Source of the DNA: M3007 sp964621185
GTDB taxonomy: Bacteria > Bacteroidota > Bacteroidia > Chitinophagales > Saprospiraceae
Length of the DNA: 64,000 bases
Assembly: GCA_964621185.1 (NCBI GenBank)
Contig: CAZULM010000003.1
Span: 124,001 to 188,000 of the forward strand
Direction of reading: 5' to 3'
In this document: in pieces, positions 25,909 to 34,134 of the stretch
How positions within the stretch are numbered: position 1 is the first letter of the stretch
How the letters are laid out: the number at the start of each line of letters is the position of its first letter
Position numbers and translations under genes: made by a program
Notes under the pieces: model-generated
Database searches by the model: none
What the model saw: the letters and a program-made list of their open reading frames with translations, nothing else
Told to the model about the DNA's origin: nothing

Positions 25909-25936
25909 GCTTTTTTCACGGAGCTAGCAAACAAGC

Positions 25937-28129
25937 TCAACGGATAAACAAAATCTCCCGGTACTTCACCAGCGGCCAGTACTGGTCGTCCACCACAGCC
26001 TCCAGGTCGTCGGCAGCATCGCGGATGGCCTCCATCTGCGGCTTCACTTCATGGCAGAAGACATCTGCTTCCGCACGGATGGAGCCCGCGCTGTGCGCTT
26101 TTTCGTACGCTTCGTGCATCTTTTTCAAGCCGCTGTGGATGGCCTCGATGTTAGAAGACACCCGGCGCAACAGTTCTACCTGCAATTTGGCGCTTTGCAC
26201 CATATCGATGGAACGCAGCGAGGCCACATTGTCGGCCAGTTCTTTCTGGTAGCGCATGGCGGCAGGCAGCACGAAGGTGTTCACCAGTTCTTCCAGCGTT
26301 TTGGCTTCGATGTCGAGCTTGGTGACGTAGCCGTGCAGCTGTACGTTGTAATAGGCATCGAGCTCTACCTTGTTCATCACGCCCGATTTCCCGTAAAGTT
26401 CTTGTCCCAGTGGTTTGGCCAGCACATCCAGCGCTTCCGGTGTGGTGGGGAAGTTGTTGAGCCCGCGTTTGGCAGCCTCTGCCTTCCATTCATCGGAGTA
26501 GTTGTTGCCCTCGAACAGGATGGGTTTCGATTTGCGGATGTAGTCTTTGATGACGGTCAGGATGGCTACGTCCTGGGTTTCGCCTTTGGCCACCAGTGCA
26601 TCCACATCTGCTTTGAATTCCACCAGTTGCAAGCCCATCATGGCGTTCATCACGGCCATTGGGCCGGCGCAGTTTTGGCTGCTGCCCACGGCGCGGATCT
26701 CGAATTTGTTGCCGGTGAAGGCAAATGGCGAGGTGCGGTTGCGGTCGGTATTGTCGAGTTCCAGGTTGGGCAATTTGGCAATCAGGTCGAGCACGCGCTC
26801 CACTTCTTTGCCGTTCTGGTTTTTGCCCTCCATGATTTCTTCGAGCAGGTTGCTCATGGCCTCGCCGATGAAAACGGAGATGATGGCGGGCGGGGCTTCG
26901 TTGGCGCCGAGGCGGTGGTCGTTGCCCGCGTGGGCGATGCTGGCGCGCAGCACGTCGGCGTATTTGTGCACGGCGGCGATGGTGTTCACGAAGAAGGTGA
27001 CGAAGCGCAGGTTGGTGCCGGGCACTTTAGCCGGGGCCAGCAGGTTGACACCCGTGTTGGCGCCCAGGCTCCAGTTGTTGTGTTTGCCCGAGCCGTTAAT
27101 GCCGGCAAATGGTTTTTCGTGCAGCAACACACGCAGCTTGTGGCGGCGGGCAACGCGCTCCATGAGGTCCATGAGCAGCTGGTTGTGGTCCACGGCTACG
27201 TTGATCTCTTCAAAGATCGGCGCTACTTCGTATTGGCTCGGCGCCACCTCGTTGTGGCGGGTGCGCACTGGTATGCCCAGTTTGTGGCTCTCTGTCTCAA
27301 GGTCGCGCATGAAAGCGTACACCCGTTCGGGGATAGAGCCGAAGTAGTGGTCTTCCAATTGCTGGTGCTTGGCGGCGGGGCGGCCCAGTAGGGTGCGGCC
27401 CGTCATGGCCAGGTCGGGGCGGGCGTTGAAAAGGGCATCGTCCACCACGAAGTATTCCTGTTCCCAGCCTAAGGTAGCGGTCACTTTGGTCACGTTCTCG
27501 TTGAACATCTGGGCTACGGGCACTGCTGCGTCGTTCAGGAAAGCCTGGGAACGAAGCAGGGGGAGCTTGTAGTCTTGTGCCTCCCCGCCGTAGGTGACGA
27601 AAATGGTCGGGATGCAAAGGGTTTTGCCCTCGCCCACCTCCATGATAAATGCAGGGCTGCTGGGGTCCCACACCGTGTAGCCACGCGCTTCGAACGTGCT
27701 GCGCATGCCGCCGGAAGGGAAAGACGAGCCGTCGGGCTCTTGCTGTACCAAAGCAGAGCCGGTGAACTCTTCGATGACGCGGCCGTCGTGGGTGAGGGTG
27801 AAGAATGAGTCGTGCTTCTCTGCGGTCTTGCCTGTCAGCGGCTGGAACCAGTGTGCAAAGTGGGTGCAGCCGTGCTCTTCCGACCAGTTTTTCATGCCGA
27901 CGGCGATCACGTCGGCGATGTCGCGGGTGAGCTTTTGGCCGCTCTGCACGGCGGCTTTTACGGTGAGGTAGGCGTTTTCGGGCAAATGCCTTTTCATCGC
28001 CTCGTCATTGAAGACGTTTTCGGCGAAATAGGAGGCAATTTTTTCCGGGACGCCGCCTTCAAAATCTGTTGAAAAAGGCTCCATGCGGCTCTCCATGGTT
28101 TGGAGTGCGGTGAAACGAGAGAGGGACAT
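25937..28129 (-). CDS. glnN: Glutamine synthetase type III
   Basis: A 730-residue glutamine synthetase of the GSIII class, which makes glutamine from glutamate, ammonia and ATP. The length (about 700-730) is characteristic of GSIII. Family segments: THFAHWFQPLTGKTAEKHD, FPSGGMRSTFEARGYT, TLGWEQEYFVVD, RTRHNEVAPSQYEVAPIFE, FAGINGSGKHNNWSLG, GNDHRLGANEAPPAIISVFIG and NRTSPFAFTGNKFEIRAVG, including the metal and substrate ligands. The start at 28129 is preceded directly by a 7-nt tandem repeat. A possible -7 element CAAAATTA lies far upstream at 28449-28456. No GlnB/PII gene is nearby. Confidence 0.97.
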   Translation of the reverse strand: MSLSRFTALQTMESRMEPFSTDFEGGVPEKIASYFAENVFNDEAMKRHLPENAYLTVKAAVQSGQKLTRDIADVIAVGMKNWSEEHGCTHFAHWFQPLTGKTAEKHDSFFTLTHDGRVIEEFTGSALVQQEPDGSSFPSGGMRSTFEARGYTVWDPSSPAFIMEVGEGKTLCIPTIFVTYGGEAQDYKLPLLRSQAFLNDAAVPVAQMFNENVTKVTATLGWEQEYFVVDDALFNARPDLAMTGRTLLGRPAAKHQQLEDHYFGSIPERVYAFMRDLETESHKLGIPVRTRHNEVAPSQYEVAPIFEEINVAVDHNQLLMDLMERVARRHKLRVLLHEKPFAGINGSGKHNNWSLGANTGVNLLAPAKVPGTNLRFVTFFVNTIAAVHKYADVLRASIAHAGNDHRLGANEAPPAIISVFIGEAMSNLLEEIMEGKNQNGKEVERVLDLIAKLPNLELDNTDRNRTSPFAFTGNKFEIRAVGSSQNCAGPMAVMNAMMGLQLVEFKADVDALVAKGETQDVAILTVIKDYIRKSKPILFEGNNYSDEWKAEAAKRGLNNFPTTPEALDVLAKPLGQELYGKSGVMNKVELDAYYNVQLHGYVTKLDIEAKTLEELVNTFVLPAAMRYQKELADNVASLRSIDMVQSAKLQVELLRRVSSNIEAIHSGLKKMHEAYEKAHSAGSIRAEADVFCHEVKPQMEAIRDAADDLEAVVDDQYWPLVKYREILFIR

Positions 28130-28130
28130 A

Positions 28131-28165
28131 TCTTGAGTTATGAGTTATGAGTTATGAGAGATGAG
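28131..28165 (-). repeat. Start-codon-abutting 7-nt tandem repeat (CTCATAA family), glutamine synthetase leader
   Basis: Read on the minus strand, the units CTCATCT, CTCATAA, CTCATAA, CTCATAA and CTCAAGA follow one another and stop one base before the ATG at 28129. The DUF3098 gene has the same arrangement at 52667-52701. Confidence 0.85.
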
Positions 28166-28650
28166 TGACTTTGCTGGTTTGGGTAATTAAAAATGGAAGC
28201 GCCCTGACAATGAGTCGAGGGGACTTTGGGCGGGTGTATCGATTATACTGGCTTAAAACCAGCCAAAAAGGGTATTATTCACGCGCCGTTGTCGGGTATC
28301 GGTGAAAAAGAAAAAAAGCGGGGAAACAAATTGAAATTGGGGGCGGCCCTTCCATTTGCCGAGCGGGGTCGGCATCTCCGAAAACTGCAAGAAGGGGAAA
28401 AGAGTGCGCAATGGCATCGCTAAATTGGGTAATGCCTTGTTGAAGGTGCAAAATTACGCGGTTTTTTGTGGAAAATTAATTTTATTGCAAATTTTCGGTA
28501 GCGTTAACAAAGTGGGCTTTCGAAATTATTGGAACAAATCAAGTGTCTTTCTTTATTAAAAGTTGGGGATAGGGCCGTTTTGTTGGCACATATTTTTATA
28601 GCCAAACTGCCCAGCCGAATACGGCAACAATCTACGCTGCAGCAGTGCCC
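28166..28650. other. Intergenic region without a recognisable gene
   Basis: About 485 bases between the glutamine synthetase leader and the end of the DUF2064 gene. It is AT-rich near 28440-28560 and holds a minus-strand -7-like CAAAATTA at 28449-28456. Only weak small hairpins were seen. A long regulated leader for glutamine synthetase is possible, but I recognise no riboswitch. Confidence 0.5.
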
Positions 28651-29250
28651 TCAGTTTCCCAACCGTTCCTGGTATCCTGACCAATCCTCCGCTTCGTCAA
28701 TGTCCGTTAAGGTGGGCAGCAGCGCGCAAGTTTTGCCAAGTGCGGCAATTTTCTCCAAAGTGCGCGCCCGCACGGTTTCCGTGCTCCAGGCGATGTCGCG
28801 GAAAACACTTGCTTCCATGCCCCGCATCCCGAGCAAATAATAGCCCCCGTCTGGCACCGGCCCCAGCACAAAATCGGCTGAATCGAGCTGCTCAAATGCC
28901 ATGTTCAGCAACTTGCCGCTCAATTCCGGGCAGTCGCTGCCGATGACCAATACCTTTTCAGCCCCTTTTGCAAAGGCATTTTGGAACGCCGCTTCCATGC
29001 GCGCGCCCAGGTCGCCGCTCGTTTGCAGCTTTTTTTGAAACCTGCTCGCAGACCAACCATCCTGCTCCGGCACCGTTTCGGTGTAGTAGAGGTGCCTTTC
29101 AGCCGTTGTGGCCAAAGCGGCTTTGCGGGTCTTTTCAAGCAATATTTTGTAAATCCGCAGTGCTTCGGCATCGCCCAGGGCACGGGCCAGGCGGGTCTTT
29201 ACTTTGCCCAGCTCCGGGTTTCGGATGAAGACGATCAGTACGTTTTTCAT
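28651..29250 (-). CDS. DUF2064 / TIGR04282-type glycosyltransferase
   Basis: A 199-residue protein starting MKNVLIVFIRNPELGKVKTRLA, the nucleotide-binding N terminus of the TIGR04282 family (often named arsenosugar biosynthesis glycosyltransferase). GSDCPEL (about residue 110) and GPVPDGGYYLLGMRG supply the DxD-like and sugar-binding parts of the GT-A fold. It probably uses a nucleotide sugar; the actual product in this organism is unknown and the arsenosugar name should not be taken as proof. The ATG at 29250 is clear from the family start, although the frame continues further upstream. The C terminus includes the typical LTDIDEAEDW. Confidence 0.88.
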   Translation of the reverse strand: MKNVLIVFIRNPELGKVKTRLARALGDAEALRIYKILLEKTRKAALATTAERHLYYTETVPEQDGWSASRFQKKLQTSGDLGARMEAAFQNAFAKGAEKVLVIGSDCPELSGKLLNMAFEQLDSADFVLGPVPDGGYYLLGMRGMEASVFRDIAWSTETVRARTLEKIAALGKTCALLPTLTDIDEAEDWSGYQERLGN

Positions 29251-29513
29251 AGATGGAGTGTTCTTTGAACGGTGTGTTTGCCGTGGTAAAAGAAGGGTTT
29301 TAGAAGATTGGGTGTGTTTTTTTCTTTTTGCTTCGCGGGCCTGAAGGCCCTCTTCCGGACTGTGTGAACGCGGTGCTACCGGCGCTCCGAGCTTGTGATT
29401 TGGCATTTGGGCAACAAATGGGTGCATCAGGCACAAAACCAGAATCCACTTTGAATGTTTATTGGTTTCCTGCCAGATTTGAACAGGCCTGCCAAAATTC
29501 AAACCGTTCACGT

Positions 29514-29534
29514 AAACCTGAAACCTGAAACCAT
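29514..29534 (+). repeat. 7-nt tandem repeat (AAACCTG family), riboflavin synthase leader
   Basis: Units AAACCTG, AAACCTG and AAACCAT end six bases before the ATG at 29541. The unit is the reverse complement of the GTTTCAG units that follow the stop codons at 19760, 19813 (minus strand) and 43352. Confidence 0.8.
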
Positions 29535-29540
29535 ATTTCT

Positions 29541-30128
29541 ATGTTCACAGGCATTATCGAAGCGCTCGGCACGGTCACGGCCATGGAAAAGGATCGCGCC
29601 AACGTGCATTTCACGGTAGAAAGCGCCATTTCTGCGGAGCTGAAAATTGACCAAAGCGTAAGCCACAACGGCGTTTGCCTCACCGTGGTCGGGCTGGGCA
29701 AGGGCAGCCACCGTGTCACGGCCATTGAAGAAACCCTGCGGCGCAGCAATCTGGGCGATTGGGCTGTCGGCGCACACGTCAACCTGGAGCGCTGCCTGCC
29801 CATCGGTGGCCGCCTCGACGGGCACTTAGTGCAAGGGCATGTGGACGACGTGGCCGAATGTGTGGGAGTGCTGGAAACAGGCGGCTCCTGGCAATTTAGT
29901 TTCCGCTACCGGCCCTCGGCCGAACATTTGCTGGTTGACAAAGGTTCTGTATGTGTCAATGGGGTGAGCCTGACAGTGGTTAGCCCGAAAGCCGACCTTT
30001 TTTCGGTCGCCATCATCCCCTACACCTGGGAGCACACCAATTTTCAGCATCTCCGTGCCGGCCAAAAAGTCAACATTGAGTTTGATATTATTGGGAAATA
30101 TGTGGCAGCCTTGTACCAAAAAACATAA
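29541..30128 (+). CDS. ribE: Riboflavin synthase, alpha chain
   Basis: This 195-residue enzyme dismutates two 6,7-dimethyl-8-ribityllumazine molecules into riboflavin and the pyrimidine by-product. It has two tandem lumazine-binding barrels: the first begins MFTGIIEALGTV and contains SHNGVCLTVV, and the second begins about residue 95 with GHLVQGHVDDVAE and contains VCVNGVSLTVV. The C-terminal helix FDIIGKYVAALYQ forms the trimer interface in known structures. The other riboflavin genes are not in the window. No FMN riboswitch was seen upstream; instead a 7-nt repeat lies immediately before the start. Confidence 0.96.
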   Translation: MFTGIIEALGTVTAMEKDRANVHFTVESAISAELKIDQSVSHNGVCLTVVGLGKGSHRVTAIEETLRRSNLGDWAVGAHVNLERCLPIGGRLDGHLVQGHVDDVAECVGVLETGGSWQFSFRYRPSAEHLLVDKGSVCVNGVSLTVVSPKADLFSVAIIPYTWEHTNFQHLRAGQKVNIEFDIIGKYVAALYQKT

Positions 30129-30190
30129 GGGATAGCCCTTTCCGAAAAAAACAGCCGGCGGCTGCGAAAGTGGAGCTTCTGGCAGCGTAT

Positions 30191-30613
30191 TTATCCTTCC
30201 TCTTCCCAATCCAGCAGCTTTTTTCCCCGTCGGATCGCCTTGCGCTCCGAGCGCTGCTTTTTGTCCTTCAAGCGCTTGACGACCACCGCTTTCGGCACTT
30301 TGGTGGGCTTGCGCTGCTTTTCCTTTTGGAGCGCTTTGGCCACGAGGCGCAGCAGCTTTTCCTCCGCGAGGGTTTTGTTCATCAGTTGCGAGCGGTCGGT
30401 TTGGTTGCTTACGGCGAGTATGCCTTCGCCGGATATTTTGTTGGCCAGTCTCTCAAAGACCAGTTTTTTTTCAACTTCGTCGAGCGCGTTGGAAGCTGCC
30501 ACGTCGAACAGGGCCTCGGCCTTGGTCTCCACCTTGTTCACGTTCTGCCCACCCTTGCCGCCCGATCGGGCAGTGCGGAAGGAGAGTTCTTGTTTGAGCA
30601 GTTCCCCGTTCAT
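30191..30613 (-). CDS. arfB: Alternative ribosome-rescue factor / peptidyl-tRNA hydrolase ArfB
   Basis: A 140-residue class I release-factor-like protein lacking a stop-codon-recognition domain. The catalytic GGQ is at residues 21-23 in RSGGKGGQNVNKVETK, and the C-terminal tail (KRLKDKKQRSERKAIRRGKK) is strongly basic, as required to probe the empty mRNA channel of stalled ribosomes. It should release peptides from non-stop complexes. The ATG at 30613 is set by the family N terminus and lies directly after an 8-nt tandem repeat. The upstream extension of the frame has no domain. Confidence 0.95.
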   Translation of the reverse strand: MNGELLKQELSFRTARSGGKGGQNVNKVETKAEALFDVAASNALDEVEKKLVFERLANKISGEGILAVSNQTDRSQLMNKTLAEEKLLRLVAKALQKEKQRKPTKVPKAVVVKRLKDKKQRSERKAIRRGKKLLDWEEEG

Positions 30614-30638
30614 TATAATTTGATAATTCGATAATTGG
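30614..30638 (-). repeat. Start-codon-abutting 8-nt tandem repeat (ATCAAATT family), arfB leader
   Basis: Read on the minus strand: CCAATT, ATCGAATT, ATCAAATT, ATA, then the ATG at 30613. It has the same unit and placement as the thrC leader. Confidence 0.82.
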
Positions 30639-30764
30639 CGCGCCAGCTTGGCCAATGGTTTGTTGTTGCGGTAACGCAGATGTGGGTAAATTGGTTTCAA
30701 TTTCAAATACAACGGCGAAATTCCAGGCAATTTCCCATTTTTGGGGCTAAATACGCACCTCAAT

Positions 30765-32366
30765 ATGAAAAAGAAAACGACGCCTCCGGTTGCCGCCGCC
30801 GACCCCGACAAGGTTTTTTGGGCAATAATTGCCATTGCCTTGTTGCTGGTGCTGTACGCCCGACTCCGATTGCTGGGCATGCCGCTGGAGCGCGACGAAG
30901 GCGGCTTTGCCTATATCGGCCAGCGGCTTTTTGGCAGCCAGCTGTTGTATTCAGACATGCTCGACAACAAGCTGCCGGGGCTGTATTTTTTCTACTGGGT
31001 ATTTACCCATTTGCCTATTGGGGCGGAGAAAGGCGTGCACTTGGGCTTGTTACTGTTGCAGGCCGGCACGCTCGCCTTGTTTTTTGGCTGGGTGCGCAAG
31101 GCTTTCAACTTTCATGTTGCCGCTGTTGCCACGGCGCTTTTTTCGTCGGCGGTGCTGATGCCCGGCGTGCTGGGTTTCGCGGCCCATGCCACGCAATTGC
31201 TGCTATTGCCCGTAGTGGCTGGGCTGTACCTGCTATGGGATTACCTGTACGCTGAAAACCGCCGGCAATGGTGGCGACTGGTGCTTTCGGGGCTTTGCCT
31301 GGGCTATGCTTTTACGGTGAAACAGCCGGCCATTGTTTTCAGTGCGTTTGCCGTAGGAGCGCTGTTGTTTGGCGCAGGTACGACGCTGCAAAAATTTGGG
31401 CGCGCCATTGTGCTGGGCATGGCCTCCTTGTTCCCTTTTTGTGCTATGGCTGGATACTTTTACGCACAAGGCCGCTTCGATGACTTTTGGCTTTGGACCT
31501 ACACCCTGCCCGCTGCGCAAACCCTGGATGCCAGCGATGCCCAAAAATTCCTGAGCCAAATGCTGCCAAAAGTAGTGGGCAACAACTGGTTGTTCTGGGG
31601 TCTGGGCATTTTGTCACTGGCGATCTTGCCCATCAGCAGTTTCGGCAAGGCAGCCCGCTATTGGGCTGTGGGTTTGCTGGGGCTGTCTTTTTGCTCCACC
31701 GCCATCGGGCTGGGCTTTATGCCGCATTATTTTGTGCCGGTGGTCCCGTTCGCGGCGCTGGGCGTGGCAGCCAGCCTGTATTGGGCCGCGACCAAATATG
31801 GCGGGGGCGGCAAACGCCTTTTCGCCGTGTTGGGCGGCATTTTGGTTTTCCTGCCCATGTTGATGAATTTCAGCTACTTTTTCAAGCCCAATTACTTGGA
31901 AATATTGGAGAGGCACTACCACTGGAACGGCTTTGGCGAGGCAAAAGCAGTATCGGCGGAACTGAAAAAGCGCTTGAAACCCGGGGAGCGTGTGGCCGTG
32001 CTTGGCTCCGAGCCAGAGATCAATTTTTATACCAATACCGATCATTGTTCGCCGCACCTTTACCTGTACCCGGTGCTTCGGGAACACCAATTGACCAAGC
32101 AATACCAACAGCAATACCTGCGCGATATACTTTCCTGCAATGCCGAATACGTGGTGTTAACCGCCAGCGAGGCTTCCTGGGCGCCGGGTTTTGGCGAATT
32201 GCCCTTTTTCAAACGGGACATATTTCCCAAAATCACCGAACGCTACACCCTGATCGGGCGCGCCAACATCGGCCAGATACCCCTGAACATGGCCTGGGAC
32301 GAGGCGCTGAAAACCCATAACCCGCCGAAATGCCCACCCATGTTTGTGTTCAAACGGAAACAGTAA
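30765..32366 (+). CDS. GT39-like (GT-C) membrane glycosyltransferase
   Basis: A 533-residue membrane protein with about ten to twelve segments. After the first helix comes LLGMPLERDEGGFAYIGQRL, the acidic DE motif expected for GT-C enzymes of the dolichyl-phosphate-mannose mannosyltransferase type (GT39/ArnT group). A C-terminal soluble part of about 150 residues includes RVAVLGSEPEINFYTN. It probably moves a sugar from a polyprenyl carrier to an envelope acceptor. The ATG at 30765 gives a short basic N terminus before the first helix. A downstream gene begins ten bases after the stop, so the two may be cotranscribed. Confidence 0.85.
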   Translation: MKKKTTPPVAAADPDKVFWAIIAIALLLVLYARLRLLGMPLERDEGGFAYIGQRLFGSQLLYSDMLDNKLPGLYFFYWVFTHLPIGAEKGVHLGLLLLQAGTLALFFGWVRKAFNFHVAAVATALFSSAVLMPGVLGFAAHATQLLLLPVVAGLYLLWDYLYAENRRQWWRLVLSGLCLGYAFTVKQPAIVFSAFAVGALLFGAGTTLQKFGRAIVLGMASLFPFCAMAGYFYAQGRFDDFWLWTYTLPAAQTLDASDAQKFLSQMLPKVVGNNWLFWGLGILSLAILPISSFGKAARYWAVGLLGLSFCSTAIGLGFMPHYFVPVVPFAALGVAASLYWAATKYGGGGKRLFAVLGGILVFLPMLMNFSYFFKPNYLEILERHYHWNGFGEAKAVSAELKKRLKPGERVAVLGSEPEINFYTNTDHCSPHLYLYPVLREHQLTKQYQQQYLRDILSCNAEYVVLTASEASWAPGFGELPFFKRDIFPKITERYTLIGRANIGQIPLNMAWDEALKTHNPPKCPPMFVFKRKQ

Positions 32367-32375
32367 CACCAAACG

Positions 32376-33131
32376 ATGCCCAAAATGACACAGGAAGAAA
32401 AAAAACGTTTTGAGGCTGCCGTGCAAGCGGAGGTAGCCAAACGCATGGCACTGATTATAGCCGAACAACAAAAGCAATCGGCAAAAGCCATGGAAGCTGC
32501 CTTAAAAAACGCCCTGAAAGGGGTGGATAAAGCCAATACGTCCTTAAAAAAAGCACAAATTGGGGTGACAAAGGAGCTGGGCGAAGCCAATAAAATCCGC
32601 GCCAAAGCAGAAAAAGAGGGCGAAAAAATGGCAGAGGCTTACTTCGAAGGCAGACAAATAGAATTCAAGGAAGCCGCCCAAACCGAGCTACTGCGCCTGC
32701 TTACCCGCAAGCATCTGGAAGCAGGAAAGTCTCCACGCGACATCGCCCAGTGGCTCGATGTATCCAAGGCGTTTGTGGAGAACATCCACGACATAGTGAA
32801 GCGGGTAGCCCAATACCGCCCGGCGCCACCCAAGCGCCTGCAACTGGATGGAAATCCCAAGCTGCGCTACGAGAACGACGGGCGCGGCGGCACCGTCTGG
32901 TTCGAAAACTACGACACCCGCTTCAGCATGTGGTGGGAATTTGCCGGCGGCGATGCCCTCGTTATCCTGGCCGTACCCGCGCCTGCGCAATGGGAGGCAG
33001 AAACCCAGCTCCCCCTGTCATCGCGAACGGAAACCCTTACTTTTATTGGCGAACAAATCGTGGCCGATCATATCTCGGAAGGCGGTTCATTTATCATTGG
33101 TGAAAATGTGGTAACTTTTTACGCTCGGTAA
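32376..33131 (+). CDS. Unrecognised protein with N-terminal coiled coil and helix-turn-helix-like segment
   Basis: A 251-residue soluble protein. Residues 1-100 are charged and helical and probably a coiled coil (KRFEAAVQAEVAKRMALIIA, ANTSLKKAQIGVTKELGEA). Residues 105-145 (LLTRKHLEAGKSPRDIAQWLD, VSKAFVENI) resemble the helix-turn-helix-like ends of Rpn/PD-(D/E)XK-type proteins. The last 100 residues look like a small beta domain (GTVWFENYDTRFSMWWEFAG). It follows the GT39-like gene by ten bases. I cannot name a family; a scaffold or regulator is possible. Confidence 0.7.
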   Translation: MPKMTQEEKKRFEAAVQAEVAKRMALIIAEQQKQSAKAMEAALKNALKGVDKANTSLKKAQIGVTKELGEANKIRAKAEKEGEKMAEAYFEGRQIEFKEAAQTELLRLLTRKHLEAGKSPRDIAQWLDVSKAFVENIHDIVKRVAQYRPAPPKRLQLDGNPKLRYENDGRGGTVWFENYDTRFSMWWEFAGGDALVILAVPAPAQWEAETQLPLSSRTETLTFIGEQIVADHISEGGSFIIGENVVTFYAR

Positions 33132-33371
33132 TCTTGCTTAATGAGCTACCCACTATTTGCTCCGGGCGAAAGCGTACAGCGCATTGCCTGAAATATTGTT
33201 CCGAACCTCCATTCCGCATCCAAAACGGGACCTACCTTGTTATGAAAGCCTTATTCAGGAAAGCCTGGCATTCCCGATGAAATTCTATGCCCCTTGCGTC
33301 CTCAAAAACCATATCCCCCGCCATTTCGGCGAACTTCCATACATTTGCGTTGTTCTCCTCCTGATAGAATT

Positions 33372-34130
33372 ATGAAACGCGCCACCACCACATTTTTCTT
33401 CCTCGGAATGTCTATGCTTTTTGCCTGTCGCAACGAGCAGCACACAAATTCCGATTCCCCGTCCCTTATCCGGGAAAACCCGAGCGCTGCCACCAACGTA
33501 TCGGAACAGACTCCCCTGCCTTACAGCAGCCAGGGCAATTTCGAGAACCTCGTTGCCGATTACGAGAACAAGGACCGGGGGATATGGCAAAAGCCCAACA
33601 TGGTCATTTCCCTGCTGGGCAACTTAGAAGACAAAACCGTGGCCGACATCGGCGCCGGTACGGGCTACTTTACGTTCAGGATGGTGCCAAAAGCCAAAAA
33701 AGTGATCGGCATCGACATCGATGAGCGCTTTATCGCCTTTCTCGACAGCATGAAAGTGCGCCTGCCAGAAACCTACCGGAAGCGGTTCGAGGCGCGGCTC
33801 GCCAAGCCCGACGACCCCTTGTTGCGCCCCGGCGAAGCCGATGCGGTCGTGATCGTGAACACCTACGGGTATATCCAAAACCGCGTTCAGTATCTGAACA
33901 CCCTCATCAAGGGCATTTCGCCGGGTGGGCGGGTGCTCATCATAGACTTCAAGAAAAACAACATTCCCGTGGGCCCCTCCGATGAATTCAAGGTGGCGTT
34001 GAACCAAGTGGAAAAGGAACTGCAGGCAGCAGGCTTCACCATCGAAAAAATTGACAAGGACGCGCTCGACTTTCAGTACATCGTGATCGCGTCGAAACCT
34101 GAAAAACAGGCCCCGGCGGCCGAAAATTGA
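33372..34130 (+). CDS. Class I SAM-dependent methyltransferase with lipoprotein signal
   Basis: A 252-residue protein. Residues 1-19 look like a lipoprotein signal with LFAC at 16-19, so the mature protein would start at a lipidated cysteine. The rest is a Rossmann methyltransferase: motif I VADIGAGTGYFTFRMV, acidic loop VIGIDIDERF, and post-motifs GEADAVVIVNTYGYI and ISPGGRVLIIDFKK. An extracytoplasmic methyltransferase is puzzling, because SAM is cytoplasmic. A TACATTTG -7 element lies at 33340-33347. The site-2 protease gene starts four bases after the stop, so the two are an operon. Confidence 0.87.
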   Translation: MKRATTTFFFLGMSMLFACRNEQHTNSDSPSLIRENPSAATNVSEQTPLPYSSQGNFENLVADYENKDRGIWQKPNMVISLLGNLEDKTVADIGAGTGYFTFRMVPKAKKVIGIDIDERFIAFLDSMKVRLPETYRKRFEARLAKPDDPLLRPGEADAVVIVNTYGYIQNRVQYLNTLIKGISPGGRVLIIDFKKNNIPVGPSDEFKVALNQVEKELQAAGFTIEKIDKDALDFQYIVIASKPEKQAPAAEN

Positions 34131-34134
34131 ACCC

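Noticed and set aside
26051..27391. 446-codon plus-strand open frame opposite glutamine synthetase
   Set aside because: It is antisense to a well-conserved enzyme and rich in H, V, F and Q in the pattern typical of reverse-complement frames.
28130..28650. Riboswitch or glutamine-responsive leader before glutamine synthetase
   Set aside because: No recognisable conserved core or strong multi-stem structure was seen; only the 7-nt repeat and a distant -7 element can be supported.
28651..29250. Arsenosugar biosynthesis role for the DUF2064 protein
   Set aside because: The family name comes from another context; no arsenic methylation or radical-SAM arsenosugar genes are nearby, so only the fold and family are claimed.
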